NCBI GenBank assembly: GCA_015183035.1
Contig: JACZZP010000013.1
Coordinates: forward strand, 682,001 to 746,000
Source of the DNA: Meloidogyne chitwoodi
Taxonomy: Eukaryota > Nematoda > Chromadorea > Rhabditida > Meloidogynidae
Direction of reading: 5' to 3'
Length of the DNA: 64,000 nt
Part shown: in pieces, positions 20,824-35,190 of the stretch
Numbering within the stretch: the first letter of the stretch is position 1
Layout: each line of letters starts with the position of its first letter
Made by a program: the position numbers and the translations under genes
The notes under the pieces: model-generated
Told to the model about the DNA's origin: nothing
Databases searched by the model: none
Seen by the model: the letters and a program-made list of their open reading frames with translations, nothing else

Positions 20824-22552
20824 TCAAGCATAATAATTCAATACAGTCTTCTTTTTGGCTTGTACTTCTAAAATTGCATCCATAAAATCTTCGTGTCCAA
20901 TAATTGTAGCATCACGGCGAAGTGCAATCATTCCCTAAAATTAACATAAAATAAATTAAAAAGAAAAGAATTTCTTTACCGACTCAACACAAACAGCTTT
21001 ACATTGTGCTCCATTAAAATCTTCTGTGCTACGTGCCAATTCATCAAAATTTACTTCTTTGCTTAAAATTTTATAAAAAAATTTATAAATAAAATATTAA
21101 CATTTTTAAAACTAACCTTACATTCATTTTACGAGAATGTAATTGTAAAATACGTGCTCGTGCCTTCTCATTTGGTGCTGGTAACTCAATTTTACGGTCA
21201 AGACGGCCTGAACGAAGAAGTGCTGGATCGAGAACATCAACACGATTTGTAGCAGCAATTACCTAGTAAATAAATATTATTTAATAAAATTAATTTAAAA
21301 AATGAACCTTAACATCATCGTTTGGCTGAAAACCATCCAACTGATTGAGCAATTCCAACATAGTTCTTTGAACCTCACGATCACCAGCCTTTTCGGAATT
21401 GAAACGTTTAGTTCCTTTAAAAGGAGAAAAATAAAAAAACTTAAAAAATAAACCAATTGCATCTAATTCATCTATAAAAATAATAGCAGGTGCTTTTTCT
21501 TTAGCGAGTGCAAAAGCGTCTCTAACCAATTTTGCCCCATCACCAATAAACATTTGTACAAGTTGAGGACCAGCAAGTTTTAAAAATGCTGATTTAGTTT
21601 GAGCAGCAACAGCACGAGCTAACATAGTTTTCCCAGTTCCTTTAAATAAAAATTTTAAAAATATATTATATCGAAAGTTTCTTTAGATAACCTGGAGGTC
21701 CATACATAAGAACACCTTTAGGAGGTAGAATTCCAATATTTGAAAATATTTCCTTTTTGGTCATTGGAAGGACCTAAAATATTTTTTTATATTTCTAATT
21801 ACATTTTTAGAAAATTTTATGTAAAAAAACATACAATTGCTTCAATTAATTCTTTAATCTGAGTGTCACAACCACCAATATCAGTATAAGTTTCAGTTGG
21901 CCTTTCATCAACTTCCATAGCTTTCACTCGAGAATCATACTCTGGCGGTAGCTTCTCCAAAACCAAATAAGAATCTTTATTGACACCAACCAAGTCACCA
22001 GGCTTTAACTCTTCTGTATCAACTAATCCAATAACTTAAAATGCAAAAAGTTTGATAAAAGATGAATAAAAAATTATTCTTTTTAACCAGGCAAAAAATA
22101 TGTTGCACGAGTAGAAGTTTTGATCACCGCGCATTTAGTTTTGTGTGCATCTAAATCAACATTAGCTCCTTCATCTTCTTGCTGGTCTTCAAGATCGAGA
22201 AGTTCAATAACATTTGAGACAAGATATGGGAGTTGTTTATTAACCTGAATTTATAAAACGAAAAAAAACAGAAAAGGCAAACCTTTACACGTTCATTGTT
22301 TTCTTTAACTTTTTCTTTAAGAGTTTGTACACTATGATTGATACGTTGAATTTCACTCCTCATAATTCGAACTTCATTGTCTAAAAGCATTGTACGCTCA
22401 CGTATTTGTTCAGCAGACATTTCCAAAATTTCGGGAGCAATCTTTTATTAAGATATTTTTAAAAATATTTAATTTCTAACCAAATCATCGTCGTTGTTGT
22501 CAACATCCATTTTTTGTTCAGGATCTTGACTTGAAGTTTTATTTTCGGACAT
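20824..22552 (-). CDS. rpt-5: 26S proteasome regulatory ATPase RPT5 (PSMC3)
   Basis: One of six AAA+ ATPases of the 19S base that unfold substrates and open the 20S gate. It starts [20 protein letters not shown] at 22552. The N-terminal coiled coil is [20 protein letters not shown]; the OB-fold part includes [20 protein letters not shown]. In the AAA domain I see [20 protein letters not shown], Walker A GPPGTGKT, Walker [11 protein letters not shown], the pore-loop region [13 protein letters not shown], and SRH arginines in [18 protein letters not shown]. The C-terminus is [10 protein letters not shown], a hydrophobic-Tyr-X tail (YYA) of the kind that docks into 20S alpha pockets. Full length, about 430 aa. 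It is divergent from Aurora kinase and upstream of the SLC25A44-type gene. Confidence 0.97.
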
Positions 22553-23232
22553 TTTGTCAAAAAAATTTAACTAAAAAATAGATTATAATAAAAAAATAAA
22601 TTTAAACAATTTGAACTAGAGGTCGGCAAAATCACATTTGCGGGATTCTTTTTAAATCGAGGCTGGATAGGATTTGCGGGACTAATCCCGCAAAAATCCT
22701 GCATCCCATAAAATTCTGCGCGTAACCTACCCCGTGCCGACTTCTAATTTCAACAAAGAAAATCTCATCAAATTCGAGGGATATGTAAAAGATAAAAATT
22801 AAAGAAAAATACAAAGCAATTTCAGAATGTCAACTAACGTAAAATCTTCAAAATATCAACTCCCAAATTTTCTGACACAAATTTGATTTACTCAAGACAT
22901 TTTAAATATCAAATTTACGTATTTTTAAAGTGATCATTTAAATTTAGATTGATTTAAGAATTTTTCAATGATTTTAAAGGATTCAAGTAAAATCGGTTAA
23001 ACAAAATATAAAACAAAATGCCAAATTAGTGTTAGATTTTTATTTAAATATTTAATGGCTGTTTTCTTCAGCTTGTTTTTGTTTTCTCAAAAATTTAACA
23101 CTTTGTTTTCATGACGCTATTTTTAAAAAAGCTCTTTTAAATAAATTTTAAAAATGCTTCGTAATATTTGATTTTTTATTTTTAAAGTTATTTTTAAATC
23201 TTTATTAGATACAATAATACTATTTTTAAAAA
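22553..23232. promoter_or_regulatory. Divergent 5' region of RPT5 and Aurora kinase
   Basis: 680 bp between two divergent starts, so it should hold both promoters. It contains a 130-bp TIR element (22617-22746) close to the RPT5 start. A plus-strand TTTAGATTGATTTAAG-like AT tract and GATACAATAATACTATTTTT directly precede the Aurora ATG. No core promoter motif can be assigned with confidence. Confidence 0.5.
22609..22754. mobile_element. hAT-like MITE in a divergent promoter
   Basis: Ends TAGAGGTCGGCA (22617-22628) and TGCCGACTTCTA (22735-22746) are inverted repeats. The flanks ATTTGAAC (22609-22616) and ATTTCAAC (22747-22754) agree at 7 of 8 positions, an 8-bp target-site duplication. The inside has a perfect hairpin around GCGGGACTAATCCCGC. 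A TAG-type terminus and an 8-bp duplication are hAT hallmarks. It has no coding capacity. Confidence 0.75.
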
Positions 23233-24834
<1,602 letters not shown>

Positions 24835-25219
24835 TCTCGTGGGTGTCGCCGATTTCGACAGTGAACTATTTCTCGTTTTTTAATTGTCTGCCTATAACTG
24901 GATATTCAAGACATTTCTCTTTTTTCAAAATATTATTCTTATCAATCCTTATAAACCCTGACATCTCCAAAAAAAAACTCAATTTTACGTTGAAATTTAA
25001 TTCTTCTGTCGAAATCGCATAACACCGTTTGACTACCGATCGTGACTTAATCTATTTATTTTATATATTTTTTACTATAAATTTTGCTCTTAAATTATAA
25101 ATTTAAAGTTTTATAAAATAACCAAAGGTCTTATATATTTTTTTAAATAATTTATAAAAATTAATAAAAATATCAAAAATAATATAAAAATATCAAACGA
25201 TGTAAAATGCTTTGTAAAT
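24835..25219. other. Convergent 3' spacer (Aurora / MSH6)
   Basis: 385 bp between two stops on opposite strands. It contains the 3' UTRs of both genes, with AT-rich tracts and AATAAT-type polyadenylation-like words. No ORF or repeat was seen. Confidence 0.55.
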
Positions 25220-28200
25220 TTATTGCTGCTTTTGCCTATTTTCTTCCAGAATTTTACTAGCAGCAAAAGCCTTCCGAACAATCTAAAAAAACATTTTTGT
25301 GATTTTATTTATTAAAAATTTAACTAACCTCTACGTCAATACCCGCTACTTTTGCCGTGTAGAATCCATAAGATTTATCACAAACCCCCTCGGCTAAAGT
25401 ATACAAAAATGTTATTGCTTCCATTGTTGGATCCTCTAAACTTGCATTTTCAACCATGCATGCCTTAAAAAATAAATAAAATATTAAAAAAAAAATAAAC
25501 ATGCCATATGTCCCAATTTAACATTTGGATTATTATCAACAAATTTACACAAAGCATGGTAATGAGTAGCAAAAAGTGCTCTACAACGTATATTTGTAGA
25601 TATGTATTTTAGAGTAGCACCGGCAATTGCTGTGCCATCATATGTGCTAAAAGAAAATAAAATTATTATTTTAAAGAATAAAAAGAAAAACCTTGTTCCA
25701 CGGCCAAGTTCATCAATAAGTACTAATGAATGCGAAGTTGCTTGCCTTAGAATGATGTTTGTTTCAGAAAGTTCAATATAAAATGTCGATTGACCTAAAA
25801 AATAAATAATTATTTTACAAAGATTTTAAATTAGATTTTTGAATGAATTAATCGGCATAAAATTTATATTTTAAAATTTCAAAATAAACCCGCAACAAGT
25901 CTGTCACTAGCTCCAATCCGACAGAATATTCTATCAACTGGAGTTAACTTCATTGAATTTGCTGGGACCATAGAACCCTAAAAATTATTTCTTTATAATT
26001 AGAATAATTAAAACAAACTATTTGTGCCATAACAACAAGTGTTGCAATTTGTCTCATATAAGTACTCTTTCCACCCATATTAGCACCAGTCAAAAGCATT
26101 AAAGTAGCAGAATTTTTACCTCCAAGTTGACAATCATTTGGAATATAATCAATTCCAATGGCATCAATTAATGAAGGATGATAGCCTTTACAAATTGAAA
26201 GGAATGGCTAAAATAATATTCAAATATATAATTGACTAAAATTGAAATTTTCATTGTCTTCTTTTCAATTTAAGTGAATAAAAAAAGAATCTTTTGTTAA
26301 AAAAAAAAAGATTACCAAAATAATTAAAAATATTTAACATAAAATTATATCCGATAAAAAAACCTCTTCCGATTCATAACAAAATTCAGGAAAACACATT
26401 TGCTTTGTTGAGGTTTGTGAATATAGTGAAAGAGAAATTAAACAATCCAAGTGAGAAAGACCATTTACAATAGATGACCATTTATTTTTTCTAAAAAAAA
26501 GTAAAATATTTATAAATTAATTATTACCTTAAATCAAAATCAGCAAAAACACGTCTTGTAACTTCTGTACTAATTAAATCACGTTGACCTTCAGCATTTG
26601 ATAATTGGTCTAAAAGTTGTTGAAGTTCATCCGTATTATAACGTTTAAATCCCTAAAAAATAATATTATAACAATAAATTTACATAAAATTATTTAATAC
26701 CTTTCTTTGTGATGTCAACCGAAAATCTTTACCCAAAGAAGTACAATAAGCTTCAGGTATTTCTAATTGATATGAATTTCGGCCTGTTCCAACAAATTTT
26801 ATTGTCTGAAATTAAAAAGTTAATAAATATTGACATTCCCCTTTAAAAATCTTCGTTAATCTAACGAAATTATTTTAAAAAATACCGAGCATTTAAAACG
26901 TTTTTTCATCTTTTCCAAAAAATCATTAATGTGTGATTCACAGCTGGCAAACTCGTTACAAGCCAAATCATATTCTTCGTCAACACCAGTATGTGGCTGA
27001 ATAACTCCATGTTGTAAAGCAGATTCATGATCAAATGCTTCCTAAAAAAATAAATTTAAAAAAAAACTGAAAGTTTTATATTAGGAAAATAATTTGAATA
27101 TAAAATAATTTTAATAAAACCTTAAAGAATTGCAAATCTTCATTCATTTCTGAATAATTATTTCCAAAACAATTAACTAACATTGAAGGAGCACTATAAA
27201 ATATTAATAAAAAATAATAAATAAATAAAAAAACCTGTTCCCAGACATTTCATTTGCATTCAAAAACATACGTTTTAAACGGATTAATTCTTCTAAAAAT
27301 ATGTTTTAATTTTAATATTTTTAAAGAATTAATCAAATTACCAAGTCCATCTAGCACAGCTAAAAGATCACGAATTTTACGTTTATTATATTTATCATTA
27401 TCAAAAAATTGTGCTCGAGAATCTGGATGTCCACCACCACCATTTTTTGAAACTGCTCGGTGTTTTCCTCCAATAGTATGAATTCTTTTAAGAAAATAAA
27501 GTTTTTTTATTTAAAATTAAAAAAAAAACCTTTGAAATAGACGTTCCAAATCGGGAATTTTTCTTTAAAAAAATAAAAATTAATTGAATAATATAATAAT
27601 AACACTTACTTTAATATTTCCAGCCATTTTGACAAATGAGGCCTCCTTTCATCTGCCATTAACCATTTAATACAAGATTGTCGTCCCAAAAGTATTTCTT
27701 TATCACAACTTGGAGTACTTATCCACTGACGAAGAAGACGTTTTCCAGAAGGAGTTAAGCAGCGATTAAGTGTGTTAAAAAGAGAAAAAGATGATGATGT
27801 ATTAGAATTTAAAGAAAGTGATGGCAAAATGTGTAAATTAAGAAGAGAAGAGCCGTCCAAAATTCTAAAAATAAATAATAAAATTATTAAAATATAAAAA
27901 AAAATAAAATTCAATTTGTTATCGAATTTAAACAATTATTTCTTTAATTTATTTGATTAAAATAAATACGTATGTTTTCCAGTCCAATTTGCACTCGACG
28001 ATGTTGGAAGCAAATTATCATTAGTTTCATCAACAAGTGAAGGTAGAAAATAACGCTCAAATTGTCGCATACTAATTAGATCAATATCAATTAGACATTG
28101 ACGTAAATACCTAAGAAAAAAATTAAAATTTGGATAAAAATAAAAACCAAAGAATAGCTCCAAACGCAGAAATAGAAAGTTGATGTTGTTTCAGTGGTTT

Positions 28201-30585
28201 AGGCACTGAAGATTCCATCAGCAAAGAGCGAATAATATCAGGCCATTGTTCGACCTTTGAACCAAAATATTGTTCTTCGGTAAGCTTTATATAAAAATTT
28301 TAAATAAATATTTTAATTAAAAAAATAAACCAAATTCAAAGTGTCCTCTGCTGTCATAAATTGCCTCTTTGGAAATAAAATTTCTTTGGGCACACCAGAG
28401 AGCATTGTTTCCAAAAGATTAATTGTGCTAGAAGAAACTGCGCCTTTTTCATAAAGTAGCTTTAAAAAATTAAAATTATTTTAATAAATTTATTTTCAAA
28501 CTTGTGAAGGCAAATTATGTGCAAAAAGAGTTCTTAAATTACTTTGGAAACGATCATCATCAAATTCAACAAGAAAAAATCGGCCAACAGAACAATCAAC
28601 AAAACAAACACCGAATCTACTAGAACCATCATTTTGTTGGTTATCTGACTTTAAATTAAAAAAATAAAATAAAGATAAGAGAAATTAATTGACGCAAAAA
28701 TATTGGGAAATATATAAGAAAATCTAATATATATTTAAAAAATTTTAATTTTTACTTTTCTCTCCGTTAAAGCCAATAAATAATTGGGATTTGAATCTAC
28801 AACAACGTCAGATTCTCGAGAATCATTTCCATCTAATATACCATAAGTTTTTGTTCCAAGCGTTGTTAATCTACAAAGTTCACGACGAACAACTTTTTCC
28901 TTTTCCACTCTTGGAGATGAACAATTTAATGATTTTTTTGGTGTTTTTTGTCTTTCAGCCAATTGTTCAGGTGTTTCAGTTTGTTCAATTCGAGCAACTT
29001 TATAGCCTTTATTAACTAGCTGTTCGGCATAACGTCCATAGGCAGCTTCGGGAAAACCACAATGAGCATATTTTCCCTAATTAAAGGAAAAATTGGGAAA
29101 TTAATATTTAAATTAGAAAACACGTCAAAGAGACTCCAAAAAATATAAATAAAAATACCCTCATATAAGCCAAAGACAAATTTTCAACAGCAATAACTGC
29201 ATCCATGTGATATAGTTCATAGAATTTACCAACTTTAAAATAAAAAAATTAAACAAAATTAGTTGCCAAAAAATAACCTTTAAAGAAGAGAAGAGTATCA
29301 AAATGAGCAGATTTCAACCTCCACCATTGCTGGTGACCTTAATAAATTTAAAAAATATTAATAAAAAGAAAAACCTGGTGTTTGTTGTTTAAGAAATTCA
29401 GGAGGAACAAAAAGTGTTCGAAAATCATATTCTGGATCTGTTGGTCTTTTGCCTTGAACATCTTTAGGTTTTTTTAAGAATTCAAAATCTAAATGAGGAA
29501 AATGATCTTCATTAACTTTGTTCTCATCTCCAATAGAAATTTTATTCTTTTTGGGTGTTTTCAAAATAGTTTTTCCTTCTAAAGTAATAATATCAATTTC
29601 ATTGTCAGTTTTGTTAGAAAAACTCTAAATTTAAAAATTAATATAAAAGAAAATCATAAAAGTTAACTAACAAATGATTCGATGAATGAGCAAGTTTTCG
29701 TTGATTTATTTTCTTCATCTTCTTTTTGATTGATCAAATGACAGTCACCATCGTACGGAGTGTCGTCTTCTACTTTTTCTTCACCTGCCTTAAAAAATTT
29801 ATTTAATAAAAAATTATATTTTAATTTATTATTACTGTTTTATCGTCACTTTTATCCTTTCCATTGTTTAAAACATTTTTATCAAAATTCCCAATTTCAT
29901 CATCATTTTCATTTTTCTTCATTTTTCGTTCAGTTTTTGATTTATTTAAGTAATTATCATCAACATCTTCTTCATCAGAAGAAAGAATTATACGACGACG
30001 CTTTAATGATAATTGTGGAGAGGAAGGAGAATCAGTAAATGAACAACTCAAAAAACCCTCCACATTTTCTCGACTATTGCTATCATCATCGAGAATAATA
30101 GGAACTTCTTTTTGTTCTTCTTCTTTCATTTTAAATTGTTGCTTTATAACAGCAGGTGATAATAATGGTTTTGATTTATTTTTTCCATTATTTATTTTTG
30201 GGCTATTTTTATTTGAGGGTGTTATACATTCCTCTACTTTGATAGAAGGAATGTTTTCAAGATCCTCATCAAGCTAAAAATAGTTCTATATAGAAAAATA
30301 ATTTGAATTATTGAAAATTAGCTACTTCTTTAATTCTATAAAACTTATTAACCCCGAAAAAACAACACAAATATTTTGTCTAGGCCTTAAAGCAAGATAA
30401 CTAAATTTTAGTTAAATCCACTTAAATTATAAAAAATAAATTTAAACCTCATCTCCAGTTTTATTTTTACAAGACTCATTTCGAAGTGGAGTTATTATCT
30501 CTTCAGATTTTTCACTTTTTGGTGTTCGTTGAAAGAATGTGAATAAATTACTTTGACGGCCGCTATTTTTCTTCTTTGCAGACAT
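25220..30585 (-). CDS. msh-6: DNA mismatch repair protein MSH6
   Basis: The MutS-alpha subunit that recognises base mismatches with MSH2. The N-terminus [20 protein letters not shown] contains a PCNA-binding PIP box (QSNLFTFF). A long acidic, disordered linker follows, with no PWWP domain. The mismatch-binding wedge is [12 protein letters not shown] with the Phe-X-Glu pair (about 29200-29231). Connector, lever and clamp regions follow. The ATPase has Walker [15 protein letters not shown] (about 26055-26085), and further on [20 protein letters not shown] and Walker [17 protein letters not shown], then FATHYH. It ends [17 protein letters not shown]. About 1,150 aa across some 17-20 exons, normal for MSH6. 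All catalytic motifs are intact. It starts 169 bp below the NUP93 stop. Confidence 0.96.
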
Positions 30586-30754
30586 TATTTACCTAAACAA
30601 ATTTATAATAAAAACTAAAAACAGTGTAATTCAAATGCAATTTTTCGATATCGGTAAATACTGTATTGTCATTAGTGAAAGTCTTACAAAAAATTTTATA
30701 AATAAAAAATTTAAAAACAATTGAAAATTAAAAAACAAAGTCATTTTATTAACA

Positions 30755-33700
30755 TCAAACGATTTTAGATCGAAGCTGGAGCAAAAGGGAATTTGTCGAC
30801 ACTGGAAAGCGAAATGGGATCTGAGCTGTGTAAAGAATTAGTGCTTTTGAAAATTGTTTAAGTAATAAAGTTTCAGGTGAACCAGAAGGTGCCAATTCAT
30901 GTGCACTCACAATTGCACGCATTAATTGAGAACAAATATCAGGAAGAAGTGGGCGAATCTTTTTAATGGAAATATATTTAATAAGAATAATATCAAAAAT
31001 AATAAAACCTCATCTGCCACCATATGAAATTGATCAACAGCAGAAGAAACATCCTCTGGATCAGTTGGAATAAATTTCATCTGTTGAAGTAGTTCAATTG
31101 CCTCGCGATGCTGTCCTGATTCAGCAGCCAGGAAAAATGTATGCAACTCCAAAAGACGGCATAGAGTTTGGTATAGAAAACTTTCACGTTTAGAGTCCTT
31201 TCCATAAAGTTTAGCTAACCATTCAGCACATTTAACAGATTGAAGTGCTTGTTCAGTAGATGGTTTTGAAATACATTTTGAAAGTTGATTAGAAGCAAGT
31301 TGAATAGCATCATCAGAACGCTAAAAATTAATATTATTATTAATATAAGTTCAAAAAATCTGTCATTACATCTGAAAGAGCATAAAGTCGACAGGCATAT
31401 AATGAATATCCTTCAATGCTAATATCAAAGGCAACACGGCCAATTACATCATTAACATTTAAACTTCCAGAAAATTTGTTAATTAACCCTGGCACACGTT
31501 GATTTTGTTCATCAAAATTACCAAGAATTTCATTAAGTTTATCAAGATCATTTTTGTTTAAAAAGACCAAACGACTGACACAAGCATCAAATACTGATCT
31601 AATATTACTGGACACTAAAAAAAATTAAATTATTTTTATATAAAAGAAAAAATAATTATTTATTAAAAGAAACCATTTCCATCAATTAAATTTTCCAAAT
31701 TAAAATCGCGTAAAAAAAAGCAATAATTGAGAGCATACTCAAAATTGAGTAGTTCAAATTCTTTTACATATAATAACACTAAACGAGCCAAATTAATTTG
31801 ACAAATACTTGGCTCATGAACATCTTGAACTACTAAAAAATAAACTTTTTTGAATTATTAGAAAATAAAATTGTTAGAAACAAATAATAAAAATACACTT
31901 ACAAATATCAGCAGTTGAAACACTATCTGTACACATTAAAATACCAATTTGTTGAGCTAATAGCCCAATATGAACAGCATGAACAGAATATTCAGCTGAC
32001 TTATGTAAAATAAAAATTGCCCTTTCAATTTGTCCTGTGAGGAGAAGAACAGAAAAATAAAGAAGATGACTTCCACCTTCGACAACAAAATAACGTTCAC
32101 CTAAAATTAAATAGCAGAAATAGGCAAATTCATAAAAAATTTTGGAAATATTTTCCCCCATTTATACTTTTTTAATTCTAAATTATTAATTAAAATCTAA
32201 AACCATGTTGAGCACAAATAGTTGTTTGTAATTGTCTTAAAGCACGTGTTGATTCTGTTGCCCATTTACATGAAATTAATCTAGCCCAAAGCCAATCTTC
32301 AATTGTGGTATTAACTGTTGGACAATCAAAACCAAGGAAAAGACCATAAACAGCACTTTTGTAATCATCAGAACAAGTTTGAGAATTTTGTTTCCATTCT
32401 GCGCGAATTTTTATTCGTTTTTCCTCATCAATGCTAAATAATAATAATATTTAAAAATAATTAAAAATTGTAAAATTTATCAAATTATATTTAAATTTAT
32501 TTTTAAATAAAAATCTAACGGCTAAATTATTTAAAATTTCCAAACCTTTTCAATTTAGGCAAATTTAAAAGAAGGCTCACAAGAGCAGAACATTGTGCAT
32601 TGTTAACTAATTCATCAGCTACCTTAGAGGCGGCACCAAAATCACCAATGCGTAAGCAGTAAAAGAGAACTACCCATTTAGGATGAAGACCATAGCGACC
32701 ATCCTTAAAAAAATTTTTTTAGATTTTAAAAAATAAAAAACCTCATATTTAAAATTTGTAGGAGGTCTTTTAACATTCAAAAATGCCTCAATAAGAGAAT
32801 GAGTTCCAGGAATTCCTCCACGTGAGGCAGTTGATAAATTTCCTTCAACCGTAGTTTCCATATAACCTTTGTACCTTAAAAATAAATAAAATATATTAAT
32901 CATATTTAAAATAAAAAAATAACAAAACTAATATTTATTTAAATTTCTTACTCATTCTGCAAGTATTTTGCTCCGGCATTAATTAAAGTTTCAAGCCAAT
33001 TCCTTTCTGAACGTAATTCTCTAACACTTTGATTAGCCTTCAAAATTCGTGATTCAGGTAATATTGCAAATACTTTTGACCAAATATAATTTGCTTCGCG
33101 AGAATTTAAATTTTCACCAACTTTATTAATTATTGGCCGTAATTGGGAGTTGCTGTCGCGAGCAAGTGCATTGTTTAACTATAAATAAAAATTATTAAAT
33201 TAGACAAAAGGACATGAGTCAAATTGAAGTTTTTTACTCGCTGAAATAAACTAAAAATGTCACAAACCTCTTTGGCAAATAAATCCTGTTCATGAGCAAG
33301 TGGTGCACTAGGCAAATTTCCAAAACCTTTAACTTTCTTCGTAAATACAGACTTTCCCTCTAAACTAATTTCTTTGTCAATTTGTCGTCCTCTTTTTGGA
33401 GAAAATAAATCGGATGTTGAAGACAATTTTCCAGATGTTCGTTCTAATACTTGTTGATTGAGAAATGAACGTTCAGTTGCGATACGTGCTCTTTCAAATG
33501 CTCTTTGTACAAGTTTATCAACCTCATCATTTTGGGGCTGATCTGAACCGATATCATCATAAATACTAAAATTGAACATAGGCACTAAGCAAACTCAAAA
33601 ATATTAAAAAAATACATTTGTTGCTTCTTTTCGGCATCTACTTCCTTTCCTTGCGGGATATTAAAACGAGTACTGTTTAATTGATTCTGATCTTTTATTG

Positions 33701-33926
33701 TACGCAATGATGCATTCATTCCAATAACTGGTTTTAATGATTGCTTTTTATTCCAAATTTCTTCGCTTCGTCGAAAAATGTCATCTAAATTTGTTTCAAT
33801 AAATGCCGGTGTTGCGTAAACATCGCTATTAGAAAATGATGAAACTCGCAATTCACTAGGATCTCCAAAATGAAGATCAGAATTGAGTTTATTTGCACGT
33901 TGTTGAATTTCCTCAAAGGAGCTCAT
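30755..33926 (-). CDS. npp-13: Nucleoporin NUP93
   Basis: A scaffold nucleoporin of the inner ring. It starts MSSFEEIQQRANKLNSDLHF at 33926. The first 200 residues are low-complexity with a coiled-coil tendency (RAFERARIATERSFLNQQVL). Then come SREANYIWSKVFAILPESRI and the helical solenoid: YGLHPKWVVLFYCLRIGDFG, DDYKSAVYGLFLGFDCP, TIEDWLWARLISCKW. The segment HGERYFVVEGGSHLLYFSVL followed by LLTGQIERAIFILHKSAEYS matches the family core. The C-terminal part has IRPLLPDICSQLMRAI and AQIPFRFPVSTNSLLLQL. About 815 aa in roughly eleven exons, the usual length. It lies between a DUF1772-like gene (231 bp upstream) and MSH6 (169 bp downstream), all on the minus strand. Confidence 0.92.
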
Positions 33927-34157
33927 TTATATTCTTTATGAAAATGTGGTATAAAAGGGAAATATAATTAAAAGAAAAATAAATAAAAATTAATTAAATA
34001 ATTTTAAAAAATTTAAAAAAATAAGCCAAACTTTATTCCATCTAAAAATGTGAAAAATGAAGCGTTAAACGCTTAAAAAGTATAGCAAAAATTAATGCAA
34101 TCACCTAATAATACATATTTAATAAAATACTTCGCAAAACTTTTCTACTTGATTTAC

Positions 34158-34769
34158 TCATTTTATTTCTTTCATTATTGCATAAGCAAAAACTCCAATA
34201 GCTGCAAGCCCAAGAGCAGTTCTCACCGCATGACGTGGATTCCATTTACGCAAGAGAACACGAGTTTCTGGACCAGCCGATTCGTCCGAAGTAGATTTAA
34301 GTTTATTATTAATTGGCTAAATAATATTTAAAAAGTATAAATTAATTTCGAATTAATTTAAATAAGTGTTTAGCCCACATTTAAAATAAAAAAACTAACC
34401 ATAATAAAGATGTAAGTATATGGCCAAATGAGAAACATTAAACTAGCCCCAACTAACCATATCTTCTCGCCTGTCCTATAAGCAATTCCTGTTCCAACAA
34501 AGCCCGTAAAGAGCGCAATGGAAGCCTAATCTTTTAATAATAAAATTTAAAAATAATAAACAAACTTGAATTTTAGATGCTCGAGAATACATTGCCTTCC
34601 AGTGTTTCAAAGCATTTTTATCGTCTAAAGTCAACAAAGCTGGATGTTCAACAACATTTGCGTAAAAAGCCATTGAAGCAAATGCAGTTGAACCAACAAG
34701 TAAAGCAAATTTGCTACGTAAAACACATCGACATTGAGATGAATCAATTGAAGGAGTATAATAAGCCAT
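34158..34769 (-). CDS. DUF1772-like small multi-pass membrane protein
   Basis: Start MAYYTPSIDSSQCRCVLRSK at 34769. The first span is FALLVGSTAFASMAFYANVV, followed by EHPALLTLDDKNALKHWKAM and YSRASKIQ. A second exon group gives ASIALFTGFVGTGIAYRTGE then KIWLVGASLMFLIWPYTYIF and IMPINNKLKS. The last exon is ETRVLLRKWNPRHAVRTALG then LAAIGVFAYAI. The pattern of a first-helix ALxxGSxxFxSxxF..V..P, a central basic helix and an IxPxNxxL motif before the last helix is that of the DUF1772 (anthrone oxygenase-like) family. About 165 aa and four predicted spans. The biochemical role of animal members is unknown. It is probably the first gene of an operon with NUP93 and MSH6. Confidence 0.7.
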
Positions 34770-34858
34770 TTTAATATATCTAAAAGATTAAAAATAATAA
34801 AAATCTAAATCAAAAAATTAAAAATTGTTTAAAAAGCTCCGCCTCGAAAATATTTTGA

Positions 34859-35190
34859 CCGTTAATTAGAGTTAGGAATTTTGTAAAAATCGGGATCGGG
34901 AATCGGGAAATTTTAGAATGGAACGACCGGGAGGGATCCCGGACCGGGAAAATCGGGAATTCCCGCTTTTTTCCAGTTCCAAAAATCACCGGGTCCCGAC
35001 CGGGAAAACCGGGAAACCGGGAAAAATGACCGGGAATTGGAAATTTAATGACCGGCCGGGACCCGAACCGGGAAAACCGGGTATTCCCGATCCCGTTTTC
35101 ATCCCGGTTTCTCAAAAAAACCGGGAAAAGGGATCGGGAAATCGGGAAACGGGATCGGGACCCGATCCCGTTCCTAACTCTACCGTTAAT
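34859..35190. mobile_element. hAT-like MITE filled with CGGGAA repeats
   Basis: A 316-bp element (34867-35182) ending TAGAGTTAGGAA and TTCCTAACTCTA, flanked by perfect 8-bp direct repeats CCGTTAAT at 34859-34866 and 35183-35190. The inside is a GC-rich array of CGGGAA / CCCG words (ATCGGGATCGGGAATCGGGA and the like) that folds back on itself, unlike anything else in this AT-rich window. Open frames inside it (both strands) are fortuitous. It lies about 90 bp upstream of the DUF1772-like gene start and 260 bp upstream of PSMB5, in a divergent promoter. Confidence 0.85.
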
